DNA from: Pyropia haitanensis
Taxonomy: Eukaryota > Rhodophyta > Bangiophyceae > Bangiales > Bangiaceae
Length of the DNA: 64,000 nt
Assembly: GCA_008729055.1 (NCBI GenBank)
Contig: SDUX01000007.1
Span: forward strand, 3,788,090 to 3,852,089
Direction: 5' to 3'
How positions within the stretch are numbered: the first letter of the stretch is position 1; every line of letters begins with the position of its first letter. The translations under genes were made by a program, and so were the position numbers. The notes below the pieces were generated by a model. The model saw only the letters and a program-made list of their open reading frames with translations. It did not search any database and was not told the origin of the DNA. Positions 1 through 12,400 of this stretch are shown here, in pieces.

Positions 1-3000
1 TGGCGAGCACGCGGGGGTGACTCTGTTGGCGTATCTGGTGGCGGCGGGCGGCCAGTCGCGCTGTCAGCAGGCGGCCGCTGCTGGACGGGTGGCCGCTCTT
101 TGCCACCGGCCTTGCCGCCGGCCGGCCGCTTTCGTTGCTGGGTGCGGGGGCACTTGCCGCCGGCGTTGGCAGCGAGCGGCTGCTGCCGTTGGCTGTTTGA
201 GTTGCGCTTGGAGTTGCTGTTTGCGGCGGGCGGCTGCTGGCGTCGCCGCGGGGGTGGCGTCTGTGGACCGTATTGAAGGCGGGCAGCCGCTGGCGTTCCC
301 AGCGGTCGGCCGTCGTGTGGTGGTGGGGTGGAACTCGCCGCCCGCTCTGGCGGCGAGTGGCGGCGGGCGTTGGCTGGCGAGCTGCGCTCGGCGTCGCTGG
401 TGGTGGTGCGTGAACGCTTCCGAACCGGGAGGAGGCGGCTGACGCTAGTATTGGCGGCGGGCGGCTTTTGGCGGTGACGGGTGGTCGTTCTCGCAGCCGG
501 GATTGGGGGTTGGTGGCTGGTGGCGTTGGCGGGGGGGTGGCTGTTACCGCTGGCGTTGGTGACGGGTGGCTGCTGGCGTTGGCGGGTTGGTGCCGTTTGC
601 GGCCGGCTTTGCCGTTTTTGCGGTTGGTGGCGTTACCCGCAGGCGGCTGCTGTTGGACGGGTGGGCATCGCTGGCCTCTCTGTTTGACGTCGCGCGGTCG
701 CTCGCGTTCCTGGGGGGGGCGCTTGCCGCCGGCGTTGGCGGCGGGCGGCTTCCGCCGTTGGCGTGCGGGTGACGCTGGCCGCGGGCCTTGGCGGGAGACT
801 GCTGAGGACGTGCGCGGGGGCGTGGTGCTCGGTGTCGGTGCTGGCGGCGGGCGGCCGCGGGCGTTGGCGGGGAGCTGGTGTTTGTCGCTGCTGTTGGCAG
901 CAGGCGGCTGCTGACGTTGGCGCCGGCGTGGCACTTGCCGTTGGCGTTGGCGGCAGTTTGACCGCTGACGCTGATGGGGGGGTGGCGCGTCGAGTTGAAC
1001 GGCTGCTGACCGCTGTTGGGCGTGAGCGTGGCGCTGGCTGGCGTGGGGCGGGCGCTCGCCGTCGGCGTTTGTGGAGGGTGGCCCCTTGTCCGCGGTGGGC
1101 GGCGCGGTTTGCGTGGGGCTGGCTCTCGCTGCCGGCTTTTTTTGGCGGGCACGTGCTGACGTACGCCGGCTGGATGTTCTTGACGCCGGCTGGCCAGGCG
1201 CGGCCGCTGGTATTCACAGGGGGATGGCGCTTGCTGCTGGCCTTGCCGTCGAGCGGCTGCTAGCGATTTCATCGGCCGGCCGCTGTTTGACGTGGGGGTC
1301 ACGCTCGCTGCCGTCGCTGGGAGCAGGCCACTGCTGGGGTCGGCGGGGTCGTGGCGCTCGCCTGCCGGCTTGGCCGTCGGGCGGCTGCAGGCGTCGTCAG
1401 CGAGCGGCTGCTGTTTGACGTCGGGCTGACGCTCCCCGCCGCCGCTGGCCGGTTGTGGCTGCTGGCGCTGCGTGAGACGTGGCGCTTGGCGTGGCTGTTG
1501 GTGGCAGGCAGCTGCCGGCGCCTGCGGGGGTGTGCCGTAGGCGATTGGCGTTGGCGTCGGGCGGCTGCTGGCGGTGTTGCTGGGGTGGAGCTTGCCGCCG
1601 GCGTTGACAGTAGGCGGCTGCTGCCGTTGCGAGCGGGCGGCCGCCGTCTAGCGGTTGGGTGACGCTCGCCGCTGGCTTTGGCAGCCGGGCGGCGTTGACG
1701 CTTGCCGCCGGCGCTGGTTTTGCGGCTGCTGGCATCGGCTTCGTGGTGACGCTTTTGGTCGCTTTTGGCGGCTGGCAGCGGCTCCGGTTGTCGTGGCGCC
1801 TGCGCTTGCCGCCGGCTGTGGTGGCAGGCGGCTGCGAGCGTTAGCGGAGGTGAGACGCTTGCCGTCATCGTTGGTGGCGGGCAGTTGCTGGCGTTGTGAA
1901 CGCTCGGTCGCCGTTTGGCTGGTGCAAGCCTCGTGGCGAAGGCCTTGTCAGCGGTCGGCTGCTCGCGCTGGCGTGGAGGTGCTGCTCGGCTCTTGTATTG
2001 GCAGCTGGCGGCCGGCGGCGTTGGTGAGCGGGTGGCGCTCGCTGTCGGCGTTGGCAGCGGGTGACTTCTGACCTTGTGGAGGAGGTGGCGCTCGCGATCA
2101 GCTTTGCGGTTTGGCGGCTGCTGGCGTTGACGTCGGGGTGGTGCTTGCCGTGAGCCTTGACGGCGTGCGGCTGCTGGCGTTGCCAGCGGGCGGGCGCTGC
2201 TTGGCGTGGGGGTGACGCTTGCCGCCGGCGTGGCGGTGGGCTTTTGCTGGCGTTGGCGGACCATTTGTGCTCTCCTCCTGCAATGCCGTCTGGCGACTGC
2301 TGGTGTTGTCAGCTGACGGCCGCTGGTTGCGGTCGGGGGCGACTCTTACCCCCGGTTTTGGCAGCTGGCGGCCGCTGGTTTTGGCTGGGGGGTTGTGCAT
2401 GGCGTCGCTGATAACTGGCAGCTCCCGCTGGCGACGGCGGGGCGGTGGCGCTTGACCTCGATGATTGTGCTCGGTGGCTGCCGTGTTTGGCTGGCGGGAA
2501 GCTCTCGTCGCTGGCGTTGTCAGCAGGCGGCTGCGAACGTTGGCGTGGCGGTGGCGCTCGCCGTCGGCTGTGGCATCAATCTGCTGCTGGCGTCGGCTGG
2601 GGGTTAGCGCTTGTCGAAGGCGTCGGCGGCCGGCGGCTGGCGGCGTATGCGGGTGCGTGGCGCTTGCCGCCGGCTTTCGCAGCAAGCCGCTGCGGGTGTC
2701 GGCAGCGGGCGGCTGCTGGCGTTGCCGTGGCGGTGGCGCTCGACGCGACCCTCGTTCGTGGGCGGCTGATGTCGTTGGCGGCGGGGAGTCGCTCGCCACG
2801 GGAGTTGCTGTCGGGCGGCTCGTGGTGGTGTGAGCGCGCGGCCGCTGCTTGACGTCGGGGAGACGCTCGCTGCCAGCGTTGGAGGCGGACGGCTGGCGAC
2901 GTTGGCTGAACGCTTGCTGTTGGCGTCGCCGTTGGCGCCAGTTGCTCTCTGGCGATGTTTTGGGGGTGGCGCATGGCTTCGATGCTGACGGTAAGCGCTC

Positions 3001-6000
3001 CCTGGCGTCGGCAGGGGGGAGGCGCTTGCCGCCGGTTTTGGCTGCGGCCTGGTGCCGGTGTTGGATTGGAGCTTGCGCTTTGCATCGGTATTGGCAGCGG
3101 ACGGACGGTGCATGGCGATGGGAAGACGCTCTTCTGTCGTTTTGCGTGACCGTGTCGCTCGCCGCCGGCATTTGCGGCTGGCGGCTGCTGGCTTTTGTTA
3201 GGGGGCGGCGCTTACCGCTGGCGTTGGAGACGGACGGATGTCCGGCTTGGCGTCCGCTCTATTGTGTGTAGGCGGTGCTTTCCGCTGGCGTTGGAGCCGG
3301 GCGTTTGCTTGTGCTTGATCGAGCGTGGCGCGTGGCGTCACTGTTGGCGGTCGGCAGCTGCCGGCTACGGCGGTGGGGTGGCTGTCTCCGCCAGTCTCGG
3401 CGGCGAGGGCCTGTTGGCGTTGTCACCGGGGCGGCCACGGTTTGGTGTGGAGCGGACGCTCGCGGCTGGCGTTTGCAGGAGGTGGCTGCTGGGTCTCGCA
3501 GCATGAGGCTGCTGGAGTTGGCGTGCGCGTGACGATCGCAGCCGCAATCGGCCGCGCGTTGCTGCCGGTGTTCCCAGCAGGCTGCTGTCCTTTTTGCGTT
3601 GGCGTGACGCTTGCGACCGCCCTTGCTTCAGGCGGCTTCTGTCGTTGACGGCGGGATGGCCCTTGTCGGCGGTCGGTGGCATTGGCGGGTGGCTGGCGCT
3701 CACCGAGAGCTGCCGGCGAGCGGCTGCTGGCGTTGGCTGTGGGATGGCCCTTGCGACCGGCGTGGTTTTTTAGCAGCTGCTGGTGCTGGTAGACAGTGAC
3801 GCTGGCTGCTGGCGTTGGTGGTCGGCAGCTACTGGCGTTGGCTTTGCAGGCGGCCGTCGGGTGCCGGTCCAGTGGCGTGCGCCACTGGCGTTCGCAGTGG
3901 ACGACTGCTGGCGTTGGCGTTCAGGTGACGCTCGCTGACGGCGTTGGAGGCGGGCGGCTGCTGGTTTTGGCGGGGTGGTTGCGCTCGCCGTCGGCTTTGT
4001 CAGCATGCAGATGCTTTCTTTGACTGCGGGCGGCTGCTGGTTGGTATTGGCGTGACGCGCGTCGCCTGCAGTACCGGCGAAGGGCCTCTGGCGTTGGCAG
4101 GCGATTGGCCTTTGCCACCGGCGTTCGCGGCGGGCAGCGGCTAACGTTGGCGGGCGCGTCGCGCTTGCCGTTGGCATTGCCGTCGCGTCGCTGCTGGCGT
4201 TGGCGCGAGGGTGGACCTGGCTCCCCGCTTCGCCGTTGAGCCGCTGCTCGTGTTTGTGGGGGGGTGGCGCTTGCCGTCGGCTGTGCCTTGGGGCGGCTGC
4301 TGGCGTTGTTTGCGGGCGGCTAGCGCTCGCCGCAGGACTTGCCGTCGTGCGGCTAATGGCAGTTCCTGCGGGTGGCCGCTGATTCGCATGGGGGCAGCGC
4401 TCTCCGCCGGTGTTGGTGGCGGGTGGCTGCTGGCGTCGGCGGCGGGGTGGCGCTCGCCATCGGCTTGGCCGTGGGGCGGGTGCTGGGATTGATGCGGGTG
4501 CGGCGCTTGCCATGAGCGTTGGCGTCGGACGGCTGCTGCTGGTGAGATCGGGCAACCGCTGCTTGTTGAGGGGGTGATGCTTGCCGCCGGCGTTGGTGGC
4601 GGGCTGTTGCTGACGTCGGCGGACGGTTTGTGCTCGCCACGGGCTTGGGCGTCGGACAGGTGCTGCTGTTGTCATTGGGTGGGCGCTGTTTGGCGTGCGC
4701 GACGCGCTCGCTGCCGTCTTTGGTGGCGGTCGGTTGCTGGCGTTTGTTTGCACGGCTGCGCTAGGCGTCGCTAGTATCCGTGCGAAGCTGCTGGCGCTTG
4801 CTGCGCGGTTGTGCTCGGCGTCTTGGCTGGCGGTGGGCGGCTGCACGTGGTGCCGCTAATCGCGGCGGATGGCTGCTGGAGTTTGCTGCGGAGCTTATCT
4901 TGGCGTCGCTGTCGGCGGCGGCTTTCTGCCGGCTGGGGCAGGGGGGTAGCCGCCTTCTTTGGCGTTGGGCAGTTGCTCGCGTTGATGTGGGGGTGGCTCT
5001 CCTCGCCGGTGATGACGGCGGGCGGCTGCTGGCGTGGGCGGGGGGAGGCCATTTGCCGCTGGCTTTGCCATCAGGCGGCTGCTGGCGTTCATGCAGTCGC
5101 TCAATGTCTTGCGGGCGGGTGGCTCTCGCCCCGGGCGGTAGCAACAAGCTGCTACTGGCGTTGGACGGGCAGTGGCGCTGTCCGTCAGCTTTGACGGCTG
5201 CCAGCCGCTGGCGTTAGCGCGGCAGTGGCGCTTCTCGTCGCTGTTTGCGCCCGGCGGCTGCTGTTTGGCCATAGGCGGCGCTGGCTGTTGCTGTTCGCAG
5301 GGAAGTGTCTTTTCCCGCCGGCGTTGGGGGCTCGTGACTGGTGGCGCTGGCAGGCGGATGGGGGCTTGGCGTCGGCGTTGGCTGCGGGCGGCCGCTGCTC
5401 TGCGGGTGTGCAGCGCGCGCCGCTGCCGATGGTGGCAGGCGGCTGCTGGCGCTGGCGAGGGGATGGTGCCTACGTTTGGCTCTTGAGGTCAGGCATTGTC
5501 ATCGAGTGGTCGCTGTTTGGCGTCGGAATCACGCTCGCTGCCGGCATTGGTGACGGGCGCCTGCTCGCTTTGTCTGAGCGGTGGTGCTTGGTGTTGCTGT
5601 TGGCGGCGGGCGGATGTTGGCGTTGGCGGCGGGGTGACCGTTGTTGAGGCCGTCCGCGGCTGGCGGCTGCTGGCGTTGGCGGGCGGGTGGCGCTTGCCGT
5701 CGGCTTTGGCAGCAGGGAGCTGCTTGAAACAAGCCCAAAGGTGGCGCTTGCCGTCGCTCTTGGCGCCCTACGGCTGCTGTTTTGACGGTCCAGTGGCGTT
5801 GGCAGAAGGGAGCTATTGGAGCAAGCGCGGGGGTGGCGCTTGCCGTCGCTTTTGGCGCCCTGCGGCTGCTGTTTGGCGGGTGGGTGGCTTTTGCCGCGGA
5901 CGTTGGCTGCAGGCGGCTGCTGGCGTTGGCCACGAGGTGGTGCTTGACTTGCCTGCTTGCGGTGGGTGGCTGTTGTCGTTTGCAGGGGGGGTGTCGCGTG

Positions 6001-6592
6001 CCGCCAGTCTTGCCAATGAGGGGCGTCTGGTGATTGCGGGCGGCCGGTGCTCGGCGAGGAGGTGGCGCTTGGCGTTAGCTTTGGCAACACGCAGTTGCTG
6101 GCGTTGGTGGCGGGGGTGGCGTCTTCCGCGAGGCGGGACGGCAGAAAGGTGCGGGCGTTGGCGGGCCAGTTGCGCTTGGTGTCGCTGTTGGCGGCGGGCG
6201 GTTGCCGGTTCGCGCGTGTGCGGCGCTTGCCGCCGGCTTTGATGGTGGCCGGCTGCTGGTATCGGATGAGGGTGGCGCTTGCCGCCGGCGTTGCGGGCGA
6301 GCGGCTGCTGGTATGGCCGGGGGAGTACCGCTTCATGCCGGCGTTCGCGGCGGGCGAGTACTAGCGCAGCCGGGGGTTGATGCTTGCCACCGGCGTTAGC
6401 GGCGAGCCGCTTCTGTCCGTCTCGCAAGGACAGCGCTCGCCGGCGGCTTTACCATGGGGCCGCTGCTGGCGTCGTCTGCTGTTGGCTGCTGTCTGGCGTG
6501 GAGGCGACTCTAGCGGCCGACCTTGGCGGCGGTCGGCTGCTGGCATTGGATGAGGGGTTTCTTCCTGCGTCTGTGCGTCGCTGCCGCTATAG
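1..6592. repeat. Degenerate GC-rich minisatellite, unit about 50-54 bp
   Basis: The stretch is built from diverged copies of one motif. Each copy has a core like GCGGGCGGCTGCTGGCGTTG followed about 10 bases later by a GTGGCGCTTGCCGCCGGC-type core. Spacing between successive GGCTGCTGG cores, checked around 5.66-5.87 kb, is mostly 51-54 bp with occasional shorter steps (about 41). That gives on the order of 120 copies. Copies differ by many substitutions, so the array is old or rarely homogenised. Open frames of up to about 360 codons on either strand follow from the base composition and a unit length often divisible by three; none resembles a protein. The array runs off the left edge of the window, and its right edge lies inside an AAA ATPase gene remnant. 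Confidence 0.85.
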
Positions 6593-8228
6593 CCGGCAGT
6601 GAGCGCCGCGACGGTGTCCAGGCCGGCCGCGTCGAAGCTGTGCCGCTGCGCAGACAAGAGAGGCGGGCGACGAGCGCGCGGCGGGCGGCCGCGTCGGGCA
6701 GCGGGATGTACAGGCGCTTGACGAGCCGCCGGCGGGCGGCCTCATCCAGCTCCTGCGGCCGGTTGGTGGCGCCGACGACGAGCACCCGGTCCGCGGCGGA
6801 CGTGCCGGCGCCGTCCATCTGGACAAGAAACTCGGTCTTGACGCGGCGGGACGCCTCGGCCTCACCGTCGGTCCGCTGCGTCAGCAGCGAGTCGACCTCA
6901 TCGAGAAAGATGACGGCGGGCTGGAGGGCGCGGGCGACGCCAAACAGCGCATGGACGGTCTTCTCGCCCTCGCGCACCCACTTGGACATCATGGACGACG
7001 CAGAGATGTTGAAGAAGGTCGCCCGCGTCTGCGACGCGATGGCGCTGCCAATCATCGTCTTGCCCGTCCTGGGAGGGCCAAACAGGCGCACCCCCTTGGG
7101 CGGCGACCGGAGGCCCGAGAAGAGGTCCGCCCGCCGCATCGGCCACACGACCGCCTCCATGACGCACGCCTTGGCAAACGCCAGGCCCGCAATGTCCTCC
7201 CACGCAACGCCGCGGCTCCGCTCTCGCACCCCGTTCACAATCATCTCGACCAGCCGCGGCTCCACGTTGGTCCCCTCGGGGAATTCCGCCACGGCGCCGC
7301 CGCCAGTGCCACCCCCGCCACCGCCGCCGCCACCGCCGTCCCCACCACCCGTGACCGTAGCGTCTGCCGCCGCCGCGTCGGCCTCTGACTGGCCCAATGG
7401 CCGCGGCACCTGGAATCCCCGCACCCCCCCGGCCGCCCCCGCGGCGCCACCGCCGCCACCGCCGCCCCCACCGCCGCCAGGCCCGCGGTGCGCAAAGGCC
7501 GCCGCGGACGCCGTCTCCGCGGCGCGGCCGCCGACGCCCAGACTCCCCCCCGGGGGCCACCATCCCCCCCCCACCTCCGCCGCCGCCGCGTCCACCCCCC
7601 CCCCCAGCAGATGGGCGCCCAGGCTGGCGCGCGCCGGCCGGAACCCCCCCGGCGGCGCCCGCGCCGACACCCGCAGGGGCGCCCGGCCGCCGCGGCCGCC
7701 GCGAGCGTCGCCCCCGTCGGCGTCCCCCTCCTCGCCATCCTCGTCACTCGCGTCGGTGCGGCGGGACCAGCCGCCGCCGTCGCGGCCGCGGCGGTAGCGC
7801 TGCCAGCCGCGGCGGGCGCCACCCCCCGCCCCCTCCCCGCCATCCCTGTCGTCCACGTCGAGCGGCCGGCGTGGCCGCGTGCGGCCGCCGCCACCGCCGC
7901 CGCCACCATCGTCGTCGCTGCCGCCGCCGACGGCGGTCCCGCTCGCCCCGCGGCGGCCGGCGACCGCGGCGGCCGCGACGGCCGCCAGCGGGTCCGCGTC
8001 GTCGTCCGACGCGGCAGCGGCGGCGGCGGCAGCGGGCGCGGCAGCACGCCGCCCGGCGGCGCGGGGCGGGACGCCGCGGCGCCCCCCCGGCGGGGAGGCG
8101 CCGTGGCTGGGCGGGGAGGCGCGGCGCCCCCCCCCCCCAGACACCCGCCCCCCTCCCCCCAGCCACCCGCCCCCCCCCCCCGACCAAGACCACCACCACC
8201 CCCCCCCCCCCACGGATACCGCGCCCAT
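6592..8228 (-). pseudogene. FIGNL1-like AAA ATPase, truncated and frameshifted
   Basis: FIGNL1-type (meiotic-clade) AAA ATPases act in homologous recombination and are related to microtubule-severing katanin and spastin. From about 7270 downwards the minus strand encodes a FIGNL1-like core: [13 protein letters not shown], then [14 protein letters not shown], a Walker A region read as GPPRTGKT, Walker [12 protein letters not shown], sensor region [19 protein letters not shown] and the start of the helical lid. Defects: the second Walker A Gly is Arg; two other glycines usually conserved in FIGNL1 (the IASQSGATFF and KWVGEGEK positions) are also Arg; a 2-bp TC expansion near 6653 shifts the frame, and the lid continues in another frame ([22 protein letters not shown]); homology then stops where the minisatellite begins. 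The rest of the lid and the conserved C-terminal helix are missing. The N-terminal 300 residues are Gly-rich and unrecognised. Family comparison is from memory. Confidence 0.75.
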
Positions 8229-9480
8229 CCCCCCCCCCCTCCCCCGCCCCCCCCCGTACCGTCACGGGCGGCGGCACGGCCAACGGCGCGGCGGCCGCCC
8301 CCGTCTGCCGGCGTCACCCCCCCCGCGCCACCCGCCGCGGCCGCCGGCGGTGAGGCGGCGACGCTTGGCCTCGAGCGCCCGCACCAGCCGCTCCTGCTCC
8401 GACGTGGGCGCCGGCGGCGCCCCCGCTGCCGCCGCCGACGCCGGTGGGGGTGACTCCCGCGGCGGCGGCGGTGGCGGCGGTGGCGGCGGCGGCGGCGGCG
8501 GCGGCACCCGGTTGCCCGCCGCCGCCGCCGCCCGCACCGCGCGCACGATCGACGGCTCGGCCGCGACGCGGCCGGCGGTGAGGACGGACCCGCCAGCGGC
8601 GGCCGCCACAGCCGCACGCGGCGGCCGCGGCGGCGCCAGCACGGCGGCGCCCGTCCAGGCGAGCGCCGGCGGCGGCGGCGGCAGCACCGCGTCGAGCGAC
8701 GCGAGCAGCTCTGCAGCGCCGTCGCCGCCGCCGCCGCCGCCGTCGCCGCCGCCGCCGCCGCCGCCCGACCAGCCGGCCACGTGGCGGCGGCCGACCACAG
8801 CGTCCGCCGCGGCGGCCGCGCCGCGGGCGGCGGCCGGCAGCCCCCCCGCCCCCCCCCCCCCGCGGCGGCCGCGGCGGCCGCTGCCGCCGCGGCGGCGGTG
8901 GCCGTCACCACCACCGCCGCCGCGGCGGCGGCAGCGGCCGCCGCCGCGGCGGTGAGGCGGCGCGACGCGGCCGCCGGCGGCATGCTGTGGGGTGGGCGGT
9001 GGGGGGGAGGGCGGGAGGGGGGGGGGGGGGGGTGGGGGTGCCCGCGTTGGCCGCGGCCCCATCGCCCGTGGCGGCCACGGGGGGTCACGATCGCATCGTG
9101 CGGCGCGGGGGGGGGGAGGGTGGTGCCCGCGCGGTGGGGGGGGGGGGGTGCTTGGGGGGGGAGGCCGTGCGCGGCGCCGATGACCGCCCACGCGATGGCG
9201 GCGGGAGGTAGCGGGGGGGGGGTGACGGGGCGGGGGCGGGGGGGGGGCGACGATGGGCGGGGGGGCGGGGGGGGGGGGGACGCCGACGGGGGTGACGGCG
9301 GGCGAGGGGATGGCTCGCCGGCGGGGGCCGAGCGGGAGGAGACACGAGCCGCCGTGCGCGGCGGGCACGGCGCGGCGGGATCGGCTCCGCGGCGTGGCGC
9401 TTTTTTTTTTTTTTTTTTGACGCCCACCCAAAACGCGCGGGCGCCCGCCACGGCGGCGGACCCGCTGCGGGCCGCCCACG
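8229..9480 (-). other. Low-complexity upstream part of the AAA ATPase locus
   Basis: The same minus frame as the AAA remnant is open again from 9479 to a stop at 8262-8264. It reads Pro/Gly/Arg-rich sequence with one plausible helical segment near 8350-8400 (SEQERLVRALEAKRRRL). This could be the original N-terminal exon, with the stop being decay or an intron, or it could be noncoding. C and G homopolymers and a T18 run at 9401-9418 make frame inference unreliable. No domain is recognised. Confidence 0.3.
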
Positions 9481-12400
9481 GGCGACCGCTCGCCGCGTGC
9501 CCCCTCCCCGCCTCTGGCGCCTACGGTCGGTGCCGGCCGCGGCGGTCACCGCCAGCCTCCCCGCCGCCGCCGCCCGCCCCCCCCCCCCCCCCACCCTGCG
9601 GTAGGGGAGCGTGCCGGTTTTCTTATTGTCTCTCATTTTTTTTTTTTTTTGGGTGCTGCCCCCTCCCCCGACGACGACGGGCGCCGGCCGCCGCGGCGGC
9701 GGCTGCTCCCACCCCCCCCCTCCTTCCCCCCCCCCCCGGCGGTCTTCCCATCCCGGCAGACCCCGCCACGCCGCCCCGCCGTCGCGCGTGGTGCGCGGCG
9801 GTGGCACCCCCCCCCCCGCCCCCCCCCCCCCGGCGCTCCCCGTCGGCGCGGGTGTGTACCCCCGCCGGCGGCGTCGGTGGCGTCGCGCGCGACGCGGCGC
9901 GCCCGCGCCGGTGCGCGGCACCCGCCCGTGGCGGCTCCCGTCTGCCCCGCCCGCTCTGTGGCGGGTGCTGCCGGTGGCAGCGGGAGGGGGGCGGCCGGCG
10001 CGGCGGGCGACGCGGCGGAAACCCCCCCCCCTCCCCCCCCCCCCCCCCCCGCCCCGCCCGTCCCCCCGGCGCCCGCTGTCCGCGGCGCGCGCCGTCGCGT
10101 GGTCCCGCCTCTGGACGACCGCGGCGGCCGGCGGCGGGCGGGTGCGCGGGGAGCGCGCGCCGCCCGCGGTGGCGGCGGCCGTGACGGTGCCGCCGCCGCC
10201 GCGGTCCCGGCCGCCGCGGTCGGCGACGCGCGGGGCGCGTCCCCCCCCCGACCCGCCGCACGTCCTCTGTCGTTTCCAAACAAGGAGGGCGGTGCCGACG
10301 ACGCAGCCGGCTCTGCCGACGGCAACGGCGGCATGCAGCGGCAGCCGCTGTCGCCGTCGCCGCCGCCGCCGCCGCCGCGGTCGCCCACCCCGCGTGCGCC
10401 GGCGTGGTGGGGGGGGGGCTCCTTGAGGAGCGCACCACGGTGGCGACGTATCGTTGGGGGGGGAGTTGTGGTCGGCCCCGTGCGCGGCCGCGGCCGAGGC
10501 GGCCCCGTGGCGGCGGTCGCTGCGGGTGCGGCGGCGGCGGCGGCGGCGGCCGTGATGGCGGCCAGGGTGCTGGCGGGCTGGCGGACGGTGCGCGCGCGTC
10601 CCCTCTGTTGCATGCGGGGGGCCCAGACCGTGCACGCGGCCGCGCGGCCGCGTCGATAGGGCGCATGGCGGGGGCGGAAAGTGGTGCCGCTGACGCTCCC
10701 CCCTCCCTCCCCCCCCCCGCGGCCGTACGCACAGCACGTGCGGAACGACATGGGACACCGGACGGACGCCACGGTCACGGCGCGCGGCGGCGTCTTGATG
10801 GGCGGCGCGTCGGGTGCTTTGTGTGCTCGTCGGCGCCCCCCGGGGCAGGTGGCGGCTGTGGGCGGTGCTCCGCCGGCTGCCGGCGGTGACAGGGTCGTGT
10901 TGGTGTCCGTACGGGGGCGGTGCGCTGCCTGCTGCCGGCGGTGACAGGGTCATGTTGGTGTCCTTCCGGGGGGTAGTGGGTATGCTGTGGGGGGGAGGGG
11001 TGCCGGCCGCGGCAATACCCCCACCGTTGTTGGCACCGACGCGAAGGCCGCCGTGGGGGAGGGACAGCCGAGCGGCGGGCGGGGTGGGGGGACGGCGGCT
11101 GGCTGGCGGCGGCGGCCGCCCCTTGGCGGCCGTTGGACCCGACCCGCCGTGGCGGGTGGGGGCGACCGTGCTGCTGAGGCGCCGTTTGAAAATGAAACGG
11201 GTAGGCCGCACGCACGGCGCAGAGCACCATTCCGGGAGGCGGCGCGGCGGCCGGGACGGGACGGCCGCCACGGCGGTGCCGGTCGTCCCGTGGTGCCCGT
11301 CGCCTCTCCCGCCCTTTTCGCCGCGTGCCCCTACCACGAGAGGCGGCCGTCAGCCGCCTCTCGTGTGCGGGCCGCCGCGCCCGCCCTCCCGCACAGGAAC
11401 AGTAGCCAACGGCCACCGTCCCGGTTTGGGACGTGGCCACGCGTGGGCCCCCGGCGCACCGGCCAGCATCCCATCCCCGCTTCCCGCCCGCCGCCGCCGC
11501 TCCACACCCCGATCCCAAACGCTGACGTATCGCGCCAGGTGCAAAAGAAGCGGGCGGCGGGCCCGCCGTCGGGGCGGGCGCGTCGACGCCGCGCGGCGTC
11601 GGCGGTTTTGGTTTGGGGGTGTCGTCGGAGGGGCGGGGGGGGCGCAGGCGCGCGACGAGCGCGACGGCCGCTGGGCCAGCAGCGGGGCGTGTGCCCCGGC
11701 AGGGGCGGCGCGCGGCGGGCCCGCCCGCGGTGCCGCGGAGCCGCGGCGGCGACGGCGGCCGCCGCACCGCCGCCGATGCGGGCGGTGGGGAGGGGGCGGG
11801 GCTGCCCGCGCCGTCGCCAGCCGCCCCGGCTGCGTTTGAACGTACCGCCAACGGCCGCCACCCCCCACGAGCACCGCCCGCGGCACCTACCAGACCGTAC
11901 CCTCTGCGGCGCCCCACCCCCCCCACCCCCCCCCCTCTGCTGCCGCCTCTGCCGGCGGCCGCCACTCCGCACCCGCTACGGCGCGTGCGGCGGTCGTTGC
12001 CCCTCCCCCACAAATCGGCACACCCTCGCGCCAGCGCCGGCAGATTGACGCGCCGAGCCGCGGCCACCGCGGGACGCGCGCCGCCCACGACTCCGCGGGC
12101 CGCCCCACGCCGCCGCGCCACGCCTCCCCCGGCGCTTGCTGCGGCGCCCCACCCAGCGCCGCGGCGCCCCACCCCGCCGCGCATCCACGGCGCTCGCCCC
12201 CGCCCTCCGTCCCGCCGTGCCCCCCCCCCGCCGTCCCGCTCGGCCCGCCCCACACCGCGCCGCGCACCCCTGCGCGGCGGACTCCCGCCAGCCGAGCGCG
12301 CCTCCCGTCGGTCGCGTCGCCCGCCGCCGTCCCGCGCGCCGCGGGGCCGCGGCCGGCCGACCCCGCCCGCGCGTGCGGCGCGATCCGCGCCAACGGCCTC

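Noticed and set aside
1..6592. Open frames of 250-360 codons inside the minisatellite
   Set aside because: Repeat translation only; both strands are open, the copies are too diverged for a conserved peptide, and no domain is present.
7241..9451. 736-codon minus frame overlapping the AAA remnant
   Set aside because: Arg/Ala/Pro-rich without a domain; the AAA motifs lie in a different minus frame.
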